A stretch of DNA of 64,000 nt from Streptomyces sp. B21-083 (GTDB lineage: Bacteria; Actinomycetota; Actinomycetes; Streptomycetales; Streptomycetaceae): the NCBI RefSeq assembly GCF_036898825.1, contig NZ_JARUND010000001.1:2728001-2792000 (forward strand), in the 5' to 3' direction. The translations under genes and the position numbers were made by a program. The notes below the pieces were generated by a model, which worked only from the letters and a program-made list of their open reading frames with translations, made no database searches and was not told where the DNA came from. Shown piece after piece: positions 8,817-16,928 of this stretch; the stretch's first letter is position 1, and each line of letters opens with the position of its first letter.

Positions 8817-9608
8817 CTACGCACGGAACCGCCAGCCGTGGTCCACCGGTCCGATCCCGCCGCCCAGCGCGAACCCGGCCGCGATCGCCCCGGAGACGTA
8901 CTCCTTCGCCGCCGCCACCGCCGCCGGCACCGACTCGCCCTTGGCCAGTCCCGACGCGATGGCCGACGCCAGTGTGCAGCCCGTGCCGTGCGTATGCCGG
9001 TTGTCGTGGCGCGGGGCGCGCAGCCAGTGCTCCTCGGAGCCGTCCGTGAGCAGGTCCACGGCCTCCCCGGGCAGATGGCCGCCCTTGATCAGCGCCCATT
9101 TCGGCCCGTACTCCAGCACGGCCGCCGCGGCCTCGCGCAACTGTCCCTCCGACTCGACGCGTACGCCCGTGAGCTGGGTCACTTCGTCGAGGTTCGGGGT
9201 CGCCACGGTCGCCACCGGAAGCAGCAGCGTCCGTACGGAATCCAGCGCGGACGCGGCCAGCAGCGGGTCGCCGTGCTTGGAGACGCCCACCGGGTCGACG
9301 ACCGTCGGAACGCCCGTCGCGGCGATCAACTCGGCGACCGCCTCGACCAGTTCGGCCGAGGCGAGCATTCCGGTCTTCACCGCGGTCACGCCGATGTCGT
9401 CGACGACGCTGCGGTACTGGGCCCGCACCGCCTCCACCGGCAGTTCCCAGGCGCCCTGTACGCCGAGGGAGTTCTGCGCCGTGACCGCCGTGAGCACGCT
9501 CATGCCGTGCACCCCGAGTGCCAGCATCGTCTTCAGGTCGGCCTGGATTCCGGCGCCGCCGCCGGAGTCGGAGCCCGCGACCGTCAGTACCCGTGCGGGA
9601 GCGGTCAC
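8817..9608 (-). CDS. thiD: Hydroxymethylpyrimidine (phosphate) kinase
   Basis: ThiD phosphorylates HMP and HMP-P to HMP-PP for thiamine synthesis. The 263-residue product from the GTG at 9608 begins [16 protein letters not shown]. It shows the ribokinase-fold N-motif [13 protein letters not shown], the [14 protein letters not shown] segment, KGGH, and the C-terminal anion-hole motif [13 protein letters not shown]. The start overlaps the thiL stop by GTGA, indicating a coupled thiL-thiD operon. A longer upstream frame exists but lies within thiL and was rejected. Confidence 0.93.
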   Translation of the reverse strand: MTAPARVLTVAGSDSGGGAGIQADLKTMLALGVHGMSVLTAVTAQNSLGVQGAWELPVEAVRAQYRSVVDDIGVTAVKTGMLASAELVEAVAELIAATGVPTVVDPVGVSKHGDPLLAASALDSVRTLLLPVATVATPNLDEVTQLTGVRVESEGQLREAAAAVLEYGPKWALIKGGHLPGEAVDLLTDGSEEHWLRAPRHDNRHTHGTGCTLASAIASGLAKGESVPAAVAAAKEYVSGAIAAGFALGGGIGPVDHGWRFRA

Positions 9609-10570
9609 GACTCGATGTCCGCGAAGTGGTCCCAGCCGCCCTTGCTGGTCCAGGGCGCCCCGTCGACCGTCACCTGGGGCAGCGCGGAGGGGTTGAGGAC
9701 CTCGCCGATCACCTTCCAGCGGGCGGGCAGCTTCACGTCGGGCGGGAAGGTCGCCACGATCGCGTGGTCCTCGCCGCCGGTGAGCACCCACTGCATGGCG
9801 TCGACGCCGACAGCCTGTCCGATGTCGTTCATCTGGGAGGGGATGTCGATCGCGCCCGACCGGATGTCGATACGGACCTTGCTGGCCTCCGCGATGTGCC
9901 CGAGGTCCGCGATCAGCCCATCGCTCACGTCGCACATCGCCGTCGCCCCGAGGCCGGCCGCCGCCGGGCCCGCGTGGTAGGGCGGTTCGGGACGACGATG
10001 GGCCTCCACGAAGGCGCGCGGCGAGCGGAAACCGCGCGAGAGCACCGCGTGCCCGGCCGCCGACCAGCCCAGCCAGCCCGTCACGGCGACGACGTCACCG
10101 GGCCGGGCGCCGCCCCGGATGACCGGCTCGTGGTTGCGCAGATCGCCGAGCGCGGTGATGGAGACCATGATCGTGTCCCCTCGTACGACATCGCCGCCGA
10201 CCACGGCCGCGCCCGCGACCTGGCACTCGTCACGCAGACCGTCCATCAGTTCGACGGGCCAGGTGACCGGAAGACCGGCTGGGACGACCAGGCCGAGCAG
10301 CAGCGCGGTCGGTACGGCGCCCATGGCGGCGATGTCCGCGAGGTTCTGGGCGGCTGCCTTGCGGCCCACGTCGTACGCGGTGGACCAGTCGCGGCGGAAG
10401 TGCCGCCCCTCCAGGAGGATGTCGGTGCTCGCCACGACCCTGCGGTCGGGCGCGGCGACCACGGCGGCGTCGTCGCCGGGGCCTACCCGGACCGCCGGGG
10501 TGGTGGTGAGCCGGGAGGTGAGCTCCCTGATGAGCCCGAACTCCCCCAGTTCGCCCACAGTGCCCTTCAT
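9605..10570 (-). CDS. thiL: Thiamine-monophosphate kinase
   Basis: ThiL converts thiamine monophosphate to thiamine pyrophosphate with ATP, the last step of the pathway. The 321-residue protein starts [14 protein letters not shown] at the ATG at 10570, the usual ThiL N-terminus. It contains the AIR-synthase-like metal/ATP motifs [19 protein letters not shown] and CDVSDGL. First gene of a thiL-thiD operon (GTGA overlap). It is divergent from the Lrp-domain gene at 10788; 217 bp between them should carry both promoters. No TPP riboswitch core (CTGAGA with ACC/GAA elements) was recognised upstream. Confidence 0.93.
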   Translation of the reverse strand: MKGTVGELGEFGLIRELTSRLTTTPAVRVGPGDDAAVVAAPDRRVVASTDILLEGRHFRRDWSTAYDVGRKAAAQNLADIAAMGAVPTALLLGLVVPAGLPVTWPVELMDGLRDECQVAGAAVVGGDVVRGDTIMVSITALGDLRNHEPVIRGGARPGDVVAVTGWLGWSAAGHAVLSRGFRSPRAFVEAHRRPEPPYHAGPAAAGLGATAMCDVSDGLIADLGHIAEASKVRIDIRSGAIDIPSQMNDIGQAVGVDAMQWVLTGGEDHAIVATFPPDVKLPARWKVIGEVLNPSALPQVTVDGAPWTSKGGWDHFADIES

Positions 10571-10787
10571 AGTCGTACGTCCCCTTCTGGTGCTGTCCCC
10601 GTTGCTGCCCTTGCCCGATCGCGAGACCGCGTGGGCCTCTGTACGGTCGAGGTGACCGTCAACCTGTGCTGCGTGTGCGCCCCGGCTCGGGTGTCCCGTC
10701 GCCGCAGGTCTCCCCGTGGTGCGCGGCGACGCGATACCGTGGCGTTCCTTTTCCCCACATGATCCTCGTGGCCGCCCTGGAGGTTCC

Positions 10788-11021
10788 GTGGTACAGGCGT
10801 ACATCCTGATCCAGACCGAGGTCGGTAAAGCGTCGACCGTCGCCGAGACGATCAGCAAGATCCCGGGGGTGACCCAGGCCGAGGACGTGACAGGACCGTA
10901 CGACGTGATTGTGCGCGCCCAGGCCGACACCGTGGACGACCTCGGCCGCATGGTGGTCGCCAAGGTCCAGCAAGTGGACGGCATCACCCGCACCCTGACC
11001 TGCCCGGTGGTGCACTTGTAG
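10788..11021 (+). CDS. Stand-alone Lrp/AsnC ligand-binding (RAM) domain protein
   Basis: A 77-residue protein read from the GTG at 10788 (VVQAYILIQTEVG) with GGAGG four bases upstream. It is a complete alpha/beta RAM domain of the Lrp/AsnC family (GPYDVIVRAQADTVDDL) lacking the helix-turn-helix. Such proteins form dimers or octamers that bind amino acids and may sense metabolites or join other Lrp proteins; the target here is unknown. Its stop is 15 bp before the DUF3515 gene, so co-transcription is likely. A frame extending to 10716 is open but lacks a comparable ribosome binding site. Confidence 0.85.
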   Translation: MVQAYILIQTEVGKASTVAETISKIPGVTQAEDVTGPYDVIVRAQADTVDDLGRMVVAKVQQVDGITRTLTCPVVHL

Positions 11022-11035
11022 CCCCCGTCTACCCT

Positions 11036-11542
11036 GTGCCGGTGAACTTGTTCCGCCACCGGCCGCTCGCTCTGCCCGCGCTTGCCCTGTTGATCATCGT
11101 CACGGGTTGCTCCTCAGCAGACGACAGCGCCACGGTCACGGTTCCCGAGCCGGACGGGAAGGCCACAAAGCTGTGCCTGAAGCTGGACGAGGCGCTGCCG
11201 GCGAAGGTGGACGGCCTGGGCCGCGACGACCCCGAGCCCCGGTCCACACTGACCGCGGGCTGGGGCAGCCCGGCGATCATACTGCGCTGCGGTGTCGTAC
11301 GACCGCCCAAGATGACCGACCCCAAGGTCGCCACCGGTGCGGATCCGGATGCGGTGGGGGGTGGGGTGAACGGGGTCGGGTGGCTGATGGAGAAGCGGGA
11401 CGACGGGTCGTCCCGCTTCACCACTTCCTCGCGGCTCGCCTATGTGGAGGTGACTGTTCCGTCGGGGCGGGACACCTCGGGGGCACTTGTCGATCTGGCT
11501 GCTTCTATTAAGAAGACGGTTCCTGAGGGGATCGCCGACTAG
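11036..11542 (+). CDS. DUF3515 family lipoprotein
   Basis: A 168-residue exported protein. It has a short basic N-terminus (NLFRHR), a hydrophobic segment and the lipobox-like IVTGC at about residue 25, followed by CSSADD, consistent with a membrane-anchored lipoprotein. The rest matches the actinobacterial DUF3515 family (LKLDEALP, GWGSPAIILRCG, GVGWLMEK). Function unknown; it is conserved near thiL and ddl in Streptomyces. Start is GTG at 11036 or 11042. The TAG stop at 11540-11542 coincides with the left end of an IS5-family element, whose TA target duplicate supplies the first two bases, so the protein end appears unaltered by insertion. Confidence 0.85.
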   Translation: MPVNLFRHRPLALPALALLIIVTGCSSADDSATVTVPEPDGKATKLCLKLDEALPAKVDGLGRDDPEPRSTLTAGWGSPAIILRCGVVRPPKMTDPKVATGADPDAVGGGVNGVGWLMEKRDDGSSRFTTSSRLAYVEVTVPSGRDTSGALVDLAASIKKTVPEGIAD

Positions 11543-11564
11543 GACTTGTCCGCCCGATCATGTG
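11542..11564 (+). repeat. Left terminal inverted repeat of the IS5-family element
   Basis: 23 bp starting GGACTTGTCCGCCCGATC, an exact inverted match of 12521-12543. Confidence 0.95.
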
Positions 11565-11586
11565 ACTGTCTGACTGTTGGCTCGTT

Positions 11587-12090
11587 GTGTCAGGCATGGG
11601 GCGGGGTGACTTGACGGATGGCGAGTGGGAACGGCTGCGGCCGTTCCTTCCGGTCAGCAACGGGCGTTGTGGCCGGTGGCGGGATCACCGGCAGGTGATC
11701 GACGGGATCCTGCACCGGGTGCGGACCGGGGTGCAGTGGCGGGATCTGCCCGAGCGGTTCGGTCCGTGGAAGACGGTCTATGAACGCCACCGGCTGTGGT
11801 CGGCCGACGGCACCTGGGAGTGTCTGCTGCAGCAGGTCCAGTCCGCGGCCGACGCGGCCGGTGAGATCGACTGGGACATCGCGGTGGACTCCACCATCGT
11901 GCGTGCGCACCAGCATGCGGCCGGTGCTCGCACCGATCCGCCGCCGGCCCCCGGCTCAAAGGGGGCCGAAGTCCCAGAACACCAGGCCGAGACGCCGTGG
12001 CAGAGCCTGCTCGCCCGCCTGGTGGAGGTGGTGCAGGAGGTGAGGGCCTGGGCCGCTCGCGCGGCGGGTTCACCAGCAAGCTCCACCTGA
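11587..12090 (+). CDS. IS5-family transposase, N-terminal frame (OrfA)
   Basis: A 167-residue frame beginning MSGMGRGDLTDGEWERL with the DUF4096-like domain (WRDLPERFGPW) and the first catalytic Asp region DIAVDSTIVRAHQHAAGA. After about residue 125 the zero frame becomes unrelated (EVPEHQAETPW...), while the -1 frame carries the rest of the DDE domain. A slippery heptamer A AAG GGG lies at 11958-11964 in the correct phase, so the full enzyme is probably made by -1 frameshifting into 11997-12527. The OrfA start is GTG. Confidence 0.88.
   Translation: MSGMGRGDLTDGEWERLRPFLPVSNGRCGRWRDHRQVIDGILHRVRTGVQWRDLPERFGPWKTVYERHRLWSADGTWECLLQQVQSAADAAGEIDWDIAVDSTIVRAHQHAAGARTDPPPAPGSKGAEVPEHQAETPWQSLLARLVEVVQEVRAWAARAAGSPASST
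11958..11964 (+). promoter_or_regulatory. Candidate -1 ribosomal frameshift site
   Basis: The heptamer AAAGGGG is read as A AAG GGG in the OrfA frame, fitting the X XXY YYZ rule. A -1 slip here leads into the frame that encodes the second half of the transposase, and that frame is open from this point onward. Confidence 0.6.
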
Positions 12091-12527
12091 GCGCCGACGG
12101 GTGCTGCCGACCGCTGTCCCTGGTCGTCACCGGCGGCCAGCGCGCGGACTGCACCCAGTTCGAGGCCGTCCTGGAGAAGATTCGTGTCCCCCGCGGCGGG
12201 CCGGGCAGGCCCCGCACCAAGCCCGACAGCCTCGCCGCGGACAAGGCCTACAGCAACGGCCCGTGCCGCCGGTACCTGCGCCGCAGGGGCATCCGGCACA
12301 CCATCCCGGAGAAGACCGACAGCCAGGCCGCCCGCCGGCGCAAAGGTTCGCGCGGCGGACGGCCACCCGGCTTCGACGAAGAGCGATACAAGAAGCGCAA
12401 CACCGTCGAGCGGGCGATCAACAGGCTCAAGCAAGCCAGGGCCGTGGCCACCCGCTACGACAAACGCAGATACGTCTTTCTCGGCACCGCCACCGTCGCA
12501 GCCCTCGTCATCTGGCTCCGCACATGA
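11997..12527 (+). CDS. IS5-family transposase, C-terminal frame (OrfB)
   Basis: The frame carries the second half of the DDE transposase: GLGRSRGGFTSKLHL, the second Asp in SLAADKAYSN, and the glutamate region YKKRNTVERAINRLKQ (the Y-(2)-R-(3)-E-(6)-K signature of IS4/IS5 enzymes), ending LVIWLRT just inside the right inverted repeat. A GTG at 11997 is available, but the protein more likely arises by -1 frameshift from OrfA at 11958-11964, because the frame is open upstream of this GTG back to that site. Confidence 0.85.
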   Translation: MAEPARPPGGGGAGGEGLGRSRGGFTSKLHLSADGCCRPLSLVVTGGQRADCTQFEAVLEKIRVPRGGPGRPRTKPDSLAADKAYSNGPCRRYLRRRGIRHTIPEKTDSQAARRRKGSRGGRPPGFDEERYKKRNTVERAINRLKQARAVATRYDKRRYVFLGTATVAALVIWLRT

Positions 12528-12543
12528 TCGGGCGGACAAGTCC
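12521..12543 (-). repeat. Right terminal inverted repeat of the IS5-family element
   Basis: 23 bp ending GATCGGGCGGACAAGTCC, the exact reverse complement of 11542-11564. Confidence 0.95.
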
Positions 12544-12591
12544 TAGGCGCCGTAGGGGCTTGGTTGCGTTGTCGAGTACCGGCCCGTCGTG

Positions 12592-12654
12592 GCTTGTCGC
12601 GCCCACGCGGCGGAGCCGCACATCAGATACAGCCCCGCGCCCCTTCAGGGCGCT
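12592..12654 (+). repeat. Streptomyces-type dispersed intergenic sequence
   Basis: CTTGTCGCG followed by CCACGCGGCGGAGCCGCA and CCCCGCGCCCC, the type of sequence found repeatedly between Streptomyces genes. Its CTTGTCGCG/CCCCGCGCCCC components also occur in the long palindrome at 38392-38476. It lies between the IS element and the end of ddl. Confidence 0.5.
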
Positions 12655-13812
12655 TCACCTGAGGCCTGTTGAGCGGCGCAGGGCCGCCTGCACCAGGCGG
12701 TCCACCAGCTCGGGGTAGTTCACGCCCGTCTCCTGCCACATCCTCGGGTACATGGAGATCGGGGTGAAGCCGGGCATCGTGTTGATCTCGTTGATGACGA
12801 ACTCGCCGTCCTCGGTGAGGAAGAAGTCCGCGCGGACGAGGCCCTCGCAGGACGCCGCGTCGAAGGCCTCGACCGCCAGGCGCCGGACCTCCGCCGTCTG
12901 CTCCTCGGTGAGCGGGGCGGGGACGATGCCGTCGGCCGAGTCGATGTACTTGGCCTCGAAGTCGTAGAAGGCGTGCGCCTGTACGGGCGGGATCTCGGCC
13001 GGTACGGAGGCACGCGGACCGTCCTCGAACTCCAGCACCCCGCACTCGATCTCACGTCCGCGCAGCGCGGCCTCGACGATGATCTTCGGGTCGTGGCGCT
13101 GGGCCTCGGCGATCGCCTCGTCTAGGCCGCTCAGCTCGTCGACCTTGGTGATGCCGAACGACGATCCCGCGCGCGCGGGCTTCACGAACAGCGGCCAGCC
13201 GTGCTCACCGGCGAAGTCGATGATCTTCTTGCGGGCCGCCGACTCGTCGCGCTCCCACTCACGCGGCCGGATCACCACGTAGGGGCCGACCTTAAGGCCG
13301 AACGAGGTGAACACCCGCTTCATGTACTCCTTGTCCTGGCCGACGGCCGAGGCGAGCACGCCCGCGCCGACGTACGGGACACCGGAGAGCTCCAGCAGGC
13401 CCTGGAGGGTGCCGTCCTCGCCGTACGGGCCGTGCAGGACGGGGAAGACGACGTCCACCTCGCCGAGGGCCTTGGGTACCGATCCCGGTTCGCTGTAGAC
13501 GACTTCGCGGTTCGCGGGGTCGACGGGGAGCACCACGCCGCCCTCGCTCGACTCGGCGAGATCGTCGACGTTCGGCGCCTTGCGGTCGACGATCGCCATG
13601 CGGTCCGGTTCGTCGGCGGTGAGCGCCCAGCGGCCGTCCTGGGTGATGCCGATCGGCAGGACGTCGTACTTCGTCCGGTCGATGGCACGCAGCACGGCGC
13701 CGGCGGTGACCACGGAGATCCCGTGTTCGGAGCTGCGACCGCCGAAGACGACGGCCACGCGCGGCTTGCGGGACGGCTGCTCGGGGCTCTGGGGCAGGTT
13801 CTCGGTGCTCAT
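12655..13812 (-). CDS. ddl: D-alanine--D-alanine ligase
   Basis: Ddl joins two D-Ala residues with ATP for peptidoglycan precursor synthesis in the cytoplasm. The 385-residue ATP-grasp protein starts MSTENLPQSPEQ at the ATG at 13812. Motifs: VVFGGRSSEHGISV, HGPYGEDGTLQG, GAGVLASAVGQDKEYMKRV, FVKPARAGSSFGITKV and the metal-binding INEINTMPGFTP. It lies downstream of gpsA on the same strand with a 59-bp gap, so it may be in one transcript with plsC and gpsA. This order (plsC, gpsA, ddl, then thiL) is conserved in Streptomyces, here broken by the IS element. Streptomyces call it ddlA. Confidence 0.95.
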   Translation of the reverse strand: MSTENLPQSPEQPSRKPRVAVVFGGRSSEHGISVVTAGAVLRAIDRTKYDVLPIGITQDGRWALTADEPDRMAIVDRKAPNVDDLAESSEGGVVLPVDPANREVVYSEPGSVPKALGEVDVVFPVLHGPYGEDGTLQGLLELSGVPYVGAGVLASAVGQDKEYMKRVFTSFGLKVGPYVVIRPREWERDESAARKKIIDFAGEHGWPLFVKPARAGSSFGITKVDELSGLDEAIAEAQRHDPKIIVEAALRGREIECGVLEFEDGPRASVPAEIPPVQAHAFYDFEAKYIDSADGIVPAPLTEEQTAEVRRLAVEAFDAASCEGLVRADFFLTEDGEFVINEINTMPGFTPISMYPRMWQETGVNYPELVDRLVQAALRRSTGLR

Positions 13813-13871
13813 ATCGGGTTGAGGGTACCCGGTGGTAGGGCGCTGAGTCAGCGCCCGCAGACCCCTGTTGC

Positions 13872-14882
13872 TCAGCGTCGTTCGGGCTTGGCGCTGCGCG
13901 ACATCAGTTCCTTGAGGGCCACGACGGGCGGCTTGCCCTCGTGCACGATGCCCACGACCGTTTCCGTGATCGGCATGTCGACGCCGTGCCTGCGGGCCAG
14001 ATCCAGCACGCTCTCGCAGGACTTGACGCCCTCGGCGGTCTGCTTGGTGACCGCGATGGTCTCCTGGAGGGTCATGCCCCGGCCGAGGTTGGTGCCGAAG
14101 GTGTGGTTGCGGGAGAGCGGCGAGGAGCAGGTCGCCACCAGGTCTCCCAGGCCCGCCAGGCCCGCGAAGGTGAGCGGGTCGGCGCCCATCGCGAGGCCGA
14201 GGCGGGCGGTCTCGGCGAGCCCGCGTGTGATGAGCGAGCCCTTCGTGTTGTCGCCGAGGCCCATGCCGTCGGCGATACCGACCGCCAGCCCGATCACGTT
14301 CTTGACCGCGCCGCCGAGTTCGCAGCCGACGACGTCGGTGTTGGTGTACGGGCGGAAGTACGGGGTGTGGCAGACGGTCTGGAGGCGCTGGGCCACGGCG
14401 TCGTCCGTACAGGCGACCACCGCTGCGGCCGGCATCCGGGCGGCGATCTCCCGGGCGAGGTTGGGTCCCGTGACGACCGCGATGCGGTCCTGGCCCACCT
14501 TGGAGACGTCGTCGATGACCTCGCTCATCCGCATCGCGGAGCCGAGTTCGACGCCCTTCATCAGGGAGACGAGGACCGTGTCGGGGGCGAGCAGCGGCGC
14601 CCACTCGGCGAGGTTCCCGCGCAGGGTCTGCGAGGGGATGCTGAGTATCGTGAAGTCGGCGTCGCGGGCGGCCTCGGCGGGGTCCGTGGTGGCGCGGAGG
14701 TTCTCCGGGAGTTCGACGCCCGGGAAGTAGTCCGGGTTCGTCCGCGTGGAGTTGATCGCCTCGGCGAGTTCGGGGCGGCGGGCCCACAGGGTCACCTCGC
14801 AGCCGGCGTCGGCGAGCACCATGCCGAAGGCGGTCCCCCATGATCCAGCGCTGAACACCGCCGCCTTGACCCGCTCGCTCAC
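13872..14882 (-). CDS. gpsA: Glycerol-3-phosphate dehydrogenase (NAD(P)+)
   Basis: GpsA reduces dihydroxyacetone phosphate to sn-glycerol 3-phosphate for phospholipid synthesis. It is 336 residues from the GTG at 14882 (MSERVKAAVFSAGSWGTAFG). The nucleotide-binding turn reads SAGSWGTAFG. Further family motifs are SLMKGVE, VTGPNLAREIA, GGAVKNVIGLAVGIADG and GLGDLVATCSSPLSRNH. The start overlaps the stop of the upstream acyltransferase gene by GTGA, coupling two steps of phosphatidic acid synthesis. Confidence 0.95.
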   Translation of the reverse strand: MSERVKAAVFSAGSWGTAFGMVLADAGCEVTLWARRPELAEAINSTRTNPDYFPGVELPENLRATTDPAEAARDADFTILSIPSQTLRGNLAEWAPLLAPDTVLVSLMKGVELGSAMRMSEVIDDVSKVGQDRIAVVTGPNLAREIAARMPAAAVVACTDDAVAQRLQTVCHTPYFRPYTNTDVVGCELGGAVKNVIGLAVGIADGMGLGDNTKGSLITRGLAETARLGLAMGADPLTFAGLAGLGDLVATCSSPLSRNHTFGTNLGRGMTLQETIAVTKQTAEGVKSCESVLDLARRHGVDMPITETVVGIVHEGKPPVVALKELMSRSAKPERR

Positions 14883-15763
14883 TTGCCCTGCCCCTCTTCC
14901 TGAACTTCCCGTGCTTCCGCTGCTTCTTGCACCGGTGCCTGTCGTACGGCTGCCGCCTGCGGCCGGGGTGCTTCACCGGCCGCCTCGGCGGCGGCTCTCG
15001 CGTGCGCGTCCAGCGCGTCCTGCGCCTCTTCCTCGGCCGTGCGGCGGCGCTGCTCGATCCGCTCCTGGCGCGGGTCGTACGGCGTCGCGGGCGCCTTCCC
15101 GCCGCGGATGACCTCCAGCTGGCGGGTGACGGCGGCCATGATGACCTCCGTCGCCTCCTTCAGGAGGTCGGGGCTCATTTCCTTGTCGTAGAACCGCGTC
15201 AGGTCCACGGGCGGGCCCGCGAGGACGTGGTGGGTCTTGCGCGGAAGGACGTTGAGCTTCTTGGAGTACGGCGGGAGCAGTTCGTTCGCGCCCCACTGGG
15301 CCACCGGGATCACCGGGCACTTGGTCTGCAGGGCGACCCGGGCGGCGCCGGTCTTGCCGGTCATGGGCCACTGGTCCGGGTCGCGGGTGATGGTGCCCTC
15401 GGGATAGAAGACGACGCATTCGCCGCTTTCCACGGCGTCGATCGCGGCGCGGAAGGCGCTCAGCGCGTCGGTGGTCTCGCGGTAGACGGGGATCTGTCCG
15501 GTGCCGCGCATCATGACACCGCTGAATCCCTTCTTGAAAAGCCCGCTCTTCGCCAGAAAACGCGGAACCCGACCGCTGTTGTACTGGTAGTGACCGTAGG
15601 CGAAGGGGTCCGCATGCGAATTGTGGTTCACCGCGGTGATAAATCCGCCCGCCGCCGGAATGTTCTCCATTCCACGCCAGTCCCGCTTGATCAGAACCAC
15701 GAGGGGCGGTTTGCAGATGACCGCAGCGAGGCGGTACCAGAAGCCGATTCTGCGGCTGGGCAC
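14879..15763 (-). CDS. plsC: 1-acyl-sn-glycerol-3-phosphate acyltransferase (PlsC-like)
   Basis: A membrane-associated lysophosphatidate acyltransferase, about 294 residues from the GTG at 15763, which has GAGGAAGG seven bases upstream. Motif I NHNSHAD (HX4D), motif III FYPEGT and the VIPVAQWG segment are present. The N-terminal stretch RLAAVICKPPLVVLI is hydrophobic. The last 60 residues are Ala/Glu/Arg-rich and probably disordered (EEEAQDALDAHARAAAEAAGE). First gene of the plsC-gpsA(-ddl) cluster. A much longer open frame upstream crosses fbiD and hupS in antisense and is spurious. Confidence 0.88.
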   Translation of the reverse strand: MPSRRIGFWYRLAAVICKPPLVVLIKRDWRGMENIPAAGGFITAVNHNSHADPFAYGHYQYNSGRVPRFLAKSGLFKKGFSGVMMRGTGQIPVYRETTDALSAFRAAIDAVESGECVVFYPEGTITRDPDQWPMTGKTGAARVALQTKCPVIPVAQWGANELLPPYSKKLNVLPRKTHHVLAGPPVDLTRFYDKEMSPDLLKEATEVIMAAVTRQLEVIRGGKAPATPYDPRQERIEQRRRTAEEEAQDALDAHARAAAEAAGEAPRPQAAAVRQAPVQEAAEAREVQEEGQGK

Positions 15764-15976
15764 GCGGACACCTTCCTCTAAGGCCTGGACCAGGACCTCT
15801 GCCGGTGACCTGGGGGCCGCACAAGTGTCGCCCCGGGCTTCCGGTCTGTCGAGAACACCGTACGCCCCGGTACCGACACCGCCGGATGGGCTTTGATGAC
15901 AGCCAGGTGACAATGGTTGCGGCGGGAAGAGCGCCGGGTGAGCAGCCGGGGTGGGCGAGGGAGGGACGGAACGCTC

Positions 15977-16615
15977 GTGCAGTGGACGGTGGTCATACCC
16001 CTCAAACCCCTGGCGCGGGCCAAGAGCAGGCTCGCGGACACCGCCCACGACGGGCTCCGCCCGGGTCTCGCCCTGGCCTTCGCGCAGGACACCGTGGCAG
16101 CGGTGCTCGCCTGCGCGGCGGTCCGCGATGTGGCGGTCGTCACGAACGACGCCCTGGCCGCCCGTGAGCTGGCGGCCCTGGGGGCCGCGATCGTCTCCGA
16201 CGAGCCCCTGGGCGGCCTGAACGCCGCTCTGGCGCACGGAGCCACGGCCGTACGGACTTGGCGGCCCGACAGCCCCGTAGCGGCCCTGAACGCCGATCTG
16301 CCGGCGTTGCGCCCCCTGGAGCTGGTCCGCGTCCTGGATGCCGCCGCCGAATTCCCGCGCGCTTTCCTCGCGGACGCGGCCACCGTCGGCACCACTCTGC
16401 TGACCGCTCGCCCCGGTCAGGAATTGCTTCCGCATTTCGGTCCGCGTTCCCGAATCCGCCACCACGAGTCCGGCGCCGTGGAACTCGGCCTCACCTCGGT
16501 GAATTCCGTACGCCAGGACGTCGACACCGGCGACGATCTGCGGGCGGCGCTCGCCCTCGGGGTGGGGACACGGACGGCGACCGCCGTCGAGGGGCTGCTG
16601 ATCACGGGCCAGTAG
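15977..16615 (+). CDS. fbiD: Phosphoenolpyruvate/2-phospho-L-lactate guanylyltransferase (coenzyme F420 synthesis)
   Basis: FbiD/CofC activates phosphoenolpyruvate (actinobacteria) or 2-phospholactate with GTP to start the F420 side chain. The 212-residue protein starts at the GTG at 15977 (VQWTVVIPLKPLARAKSRLA), with the CofC N-motif IPLKPLARAKSRL. Later motifs are VVTNDALAARELAALGA, ALNADLPAL and GTTLLTARPG. GAGGGA lies 10 bases upstream. An open extension to 15917 exists but has no family sequence. Other F420 genes are not in this window. The next gene starts 9 bp later. Confidence 0.9.
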   Translation: MQWTVVIPLKPLARAKSRLADTAHDGLRPGLALAFAQDTVAAVLACAAVRDVAVVTNDALAARELAALGAAIVSDEPLGGLNAALAHGATAVRTWRPDSPVAALNADLPALRPLELVRVLDAAAEFPRAFLADAATVGTTLLTARPGQELLPHFGPRSRIRHHESGAVELGLTSVNSVRQDVDTGDDLRAALALGVGTRTATAVEGLLITGQ

Positions 16616-16624
16616 GCTGCCGAC

Positions 16625-16846
16625 ATGCAGGCGACCGCGTACACGTACGACGCCGGGACGCGCAGCGGCAGTGTGCTGCTCGACGACGGCACCCCCGTTC
16701 CCTTCGACGCGCCGGCGTTCGACGCGGGCGGGCTGAGGCTGCTGCGGCCCGGACAACGGGTGCGCATCGAGGTCGAGGGGCCCGGGTCGGCGGACGGGAC
16801 AGGGGGCACCCCCCGGATCACGCTCATCACCTTGCAGACCTTCTGA
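16625..16846 (+). CDS. Small beta-rich protein, possibly cold-shock/OB-like
   Basis: A 73-residue protein 9 bp downstream of fbiD and probably co-transcribed. The pattern (TAYTYDAGTRSGSVLLDDG, FDAPAF, LLRPGQRVRIEVE, ITLITLQTF) looks like a five-strand OB fold with a G-x-V-x-x-D/DG turn, as in cold-shock-like proteins, but the RNA-binding aromatic motifs of true CSPs are not evident. Function unknown. Confidence 0.7.
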   Translation: MQATAYTYDAGTRSGSVLLDDGTPVPFDAPAFDAGGLRLLRPGQRVRIEVEGPGSADGTGGTPRITLITLQTF

Positions 16847-16876
16847 ACTCCTCCGGACGGCCTCCAAACGCGCCGC

Positions 16877-16905
16877 GGGCCGGACTCCCTCAGGGAGTCC
16901 GGCCC
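16877..16905. terminator. Bidirectional terminator between fbiD operon and hupS
   Basis: Perfect 13-bp stem GGGCCGGACTCCC / GGGAGTCCGGCCC with a 3-base loop, located between convergent genes ending at 16846 and 16929. Confidence 0.8.
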
Positions 16906-16928
16906 GGCGCGTGAGTGCCCTCGCACCT

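Larger units (their letters stand above)
11542..12543 (+). mobile_element. Complete IS5-family insertion sequence (about 1002 bp)
   Basis: Bounded by perfect 23-bp terminal inverted repeats (11542-11564 beginning GGACTTGTCCGCCC, and 12521-12543, its exact reverse complement). It is flanked by a TA dinucleotide on both sides (11540-11541 and 12544-12545), the 2-bp duplication typical of some IS5 subgroups. It encodes one transposase split over two frames (11587-12090 and 11997-12527). Perfect ends and intact frames suggest a recent insertion that may still be active. Removing the element restores a TAG stop for the DUF3515 gene. Confidence 0.93.

Noticed and set aside
9609..10787. A TPP riboswitch controlling thiL-thiD
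   Set aside because: No conserved TPP core elements were recognised upstream of thiL.
9605..11059. A longer thiL protein starting near 11059
   Set aside because: The extra N-terminus is antisense to the Lrp-domain gene; [11 protein letters not shown] at 10570 is the normal ThiL start.
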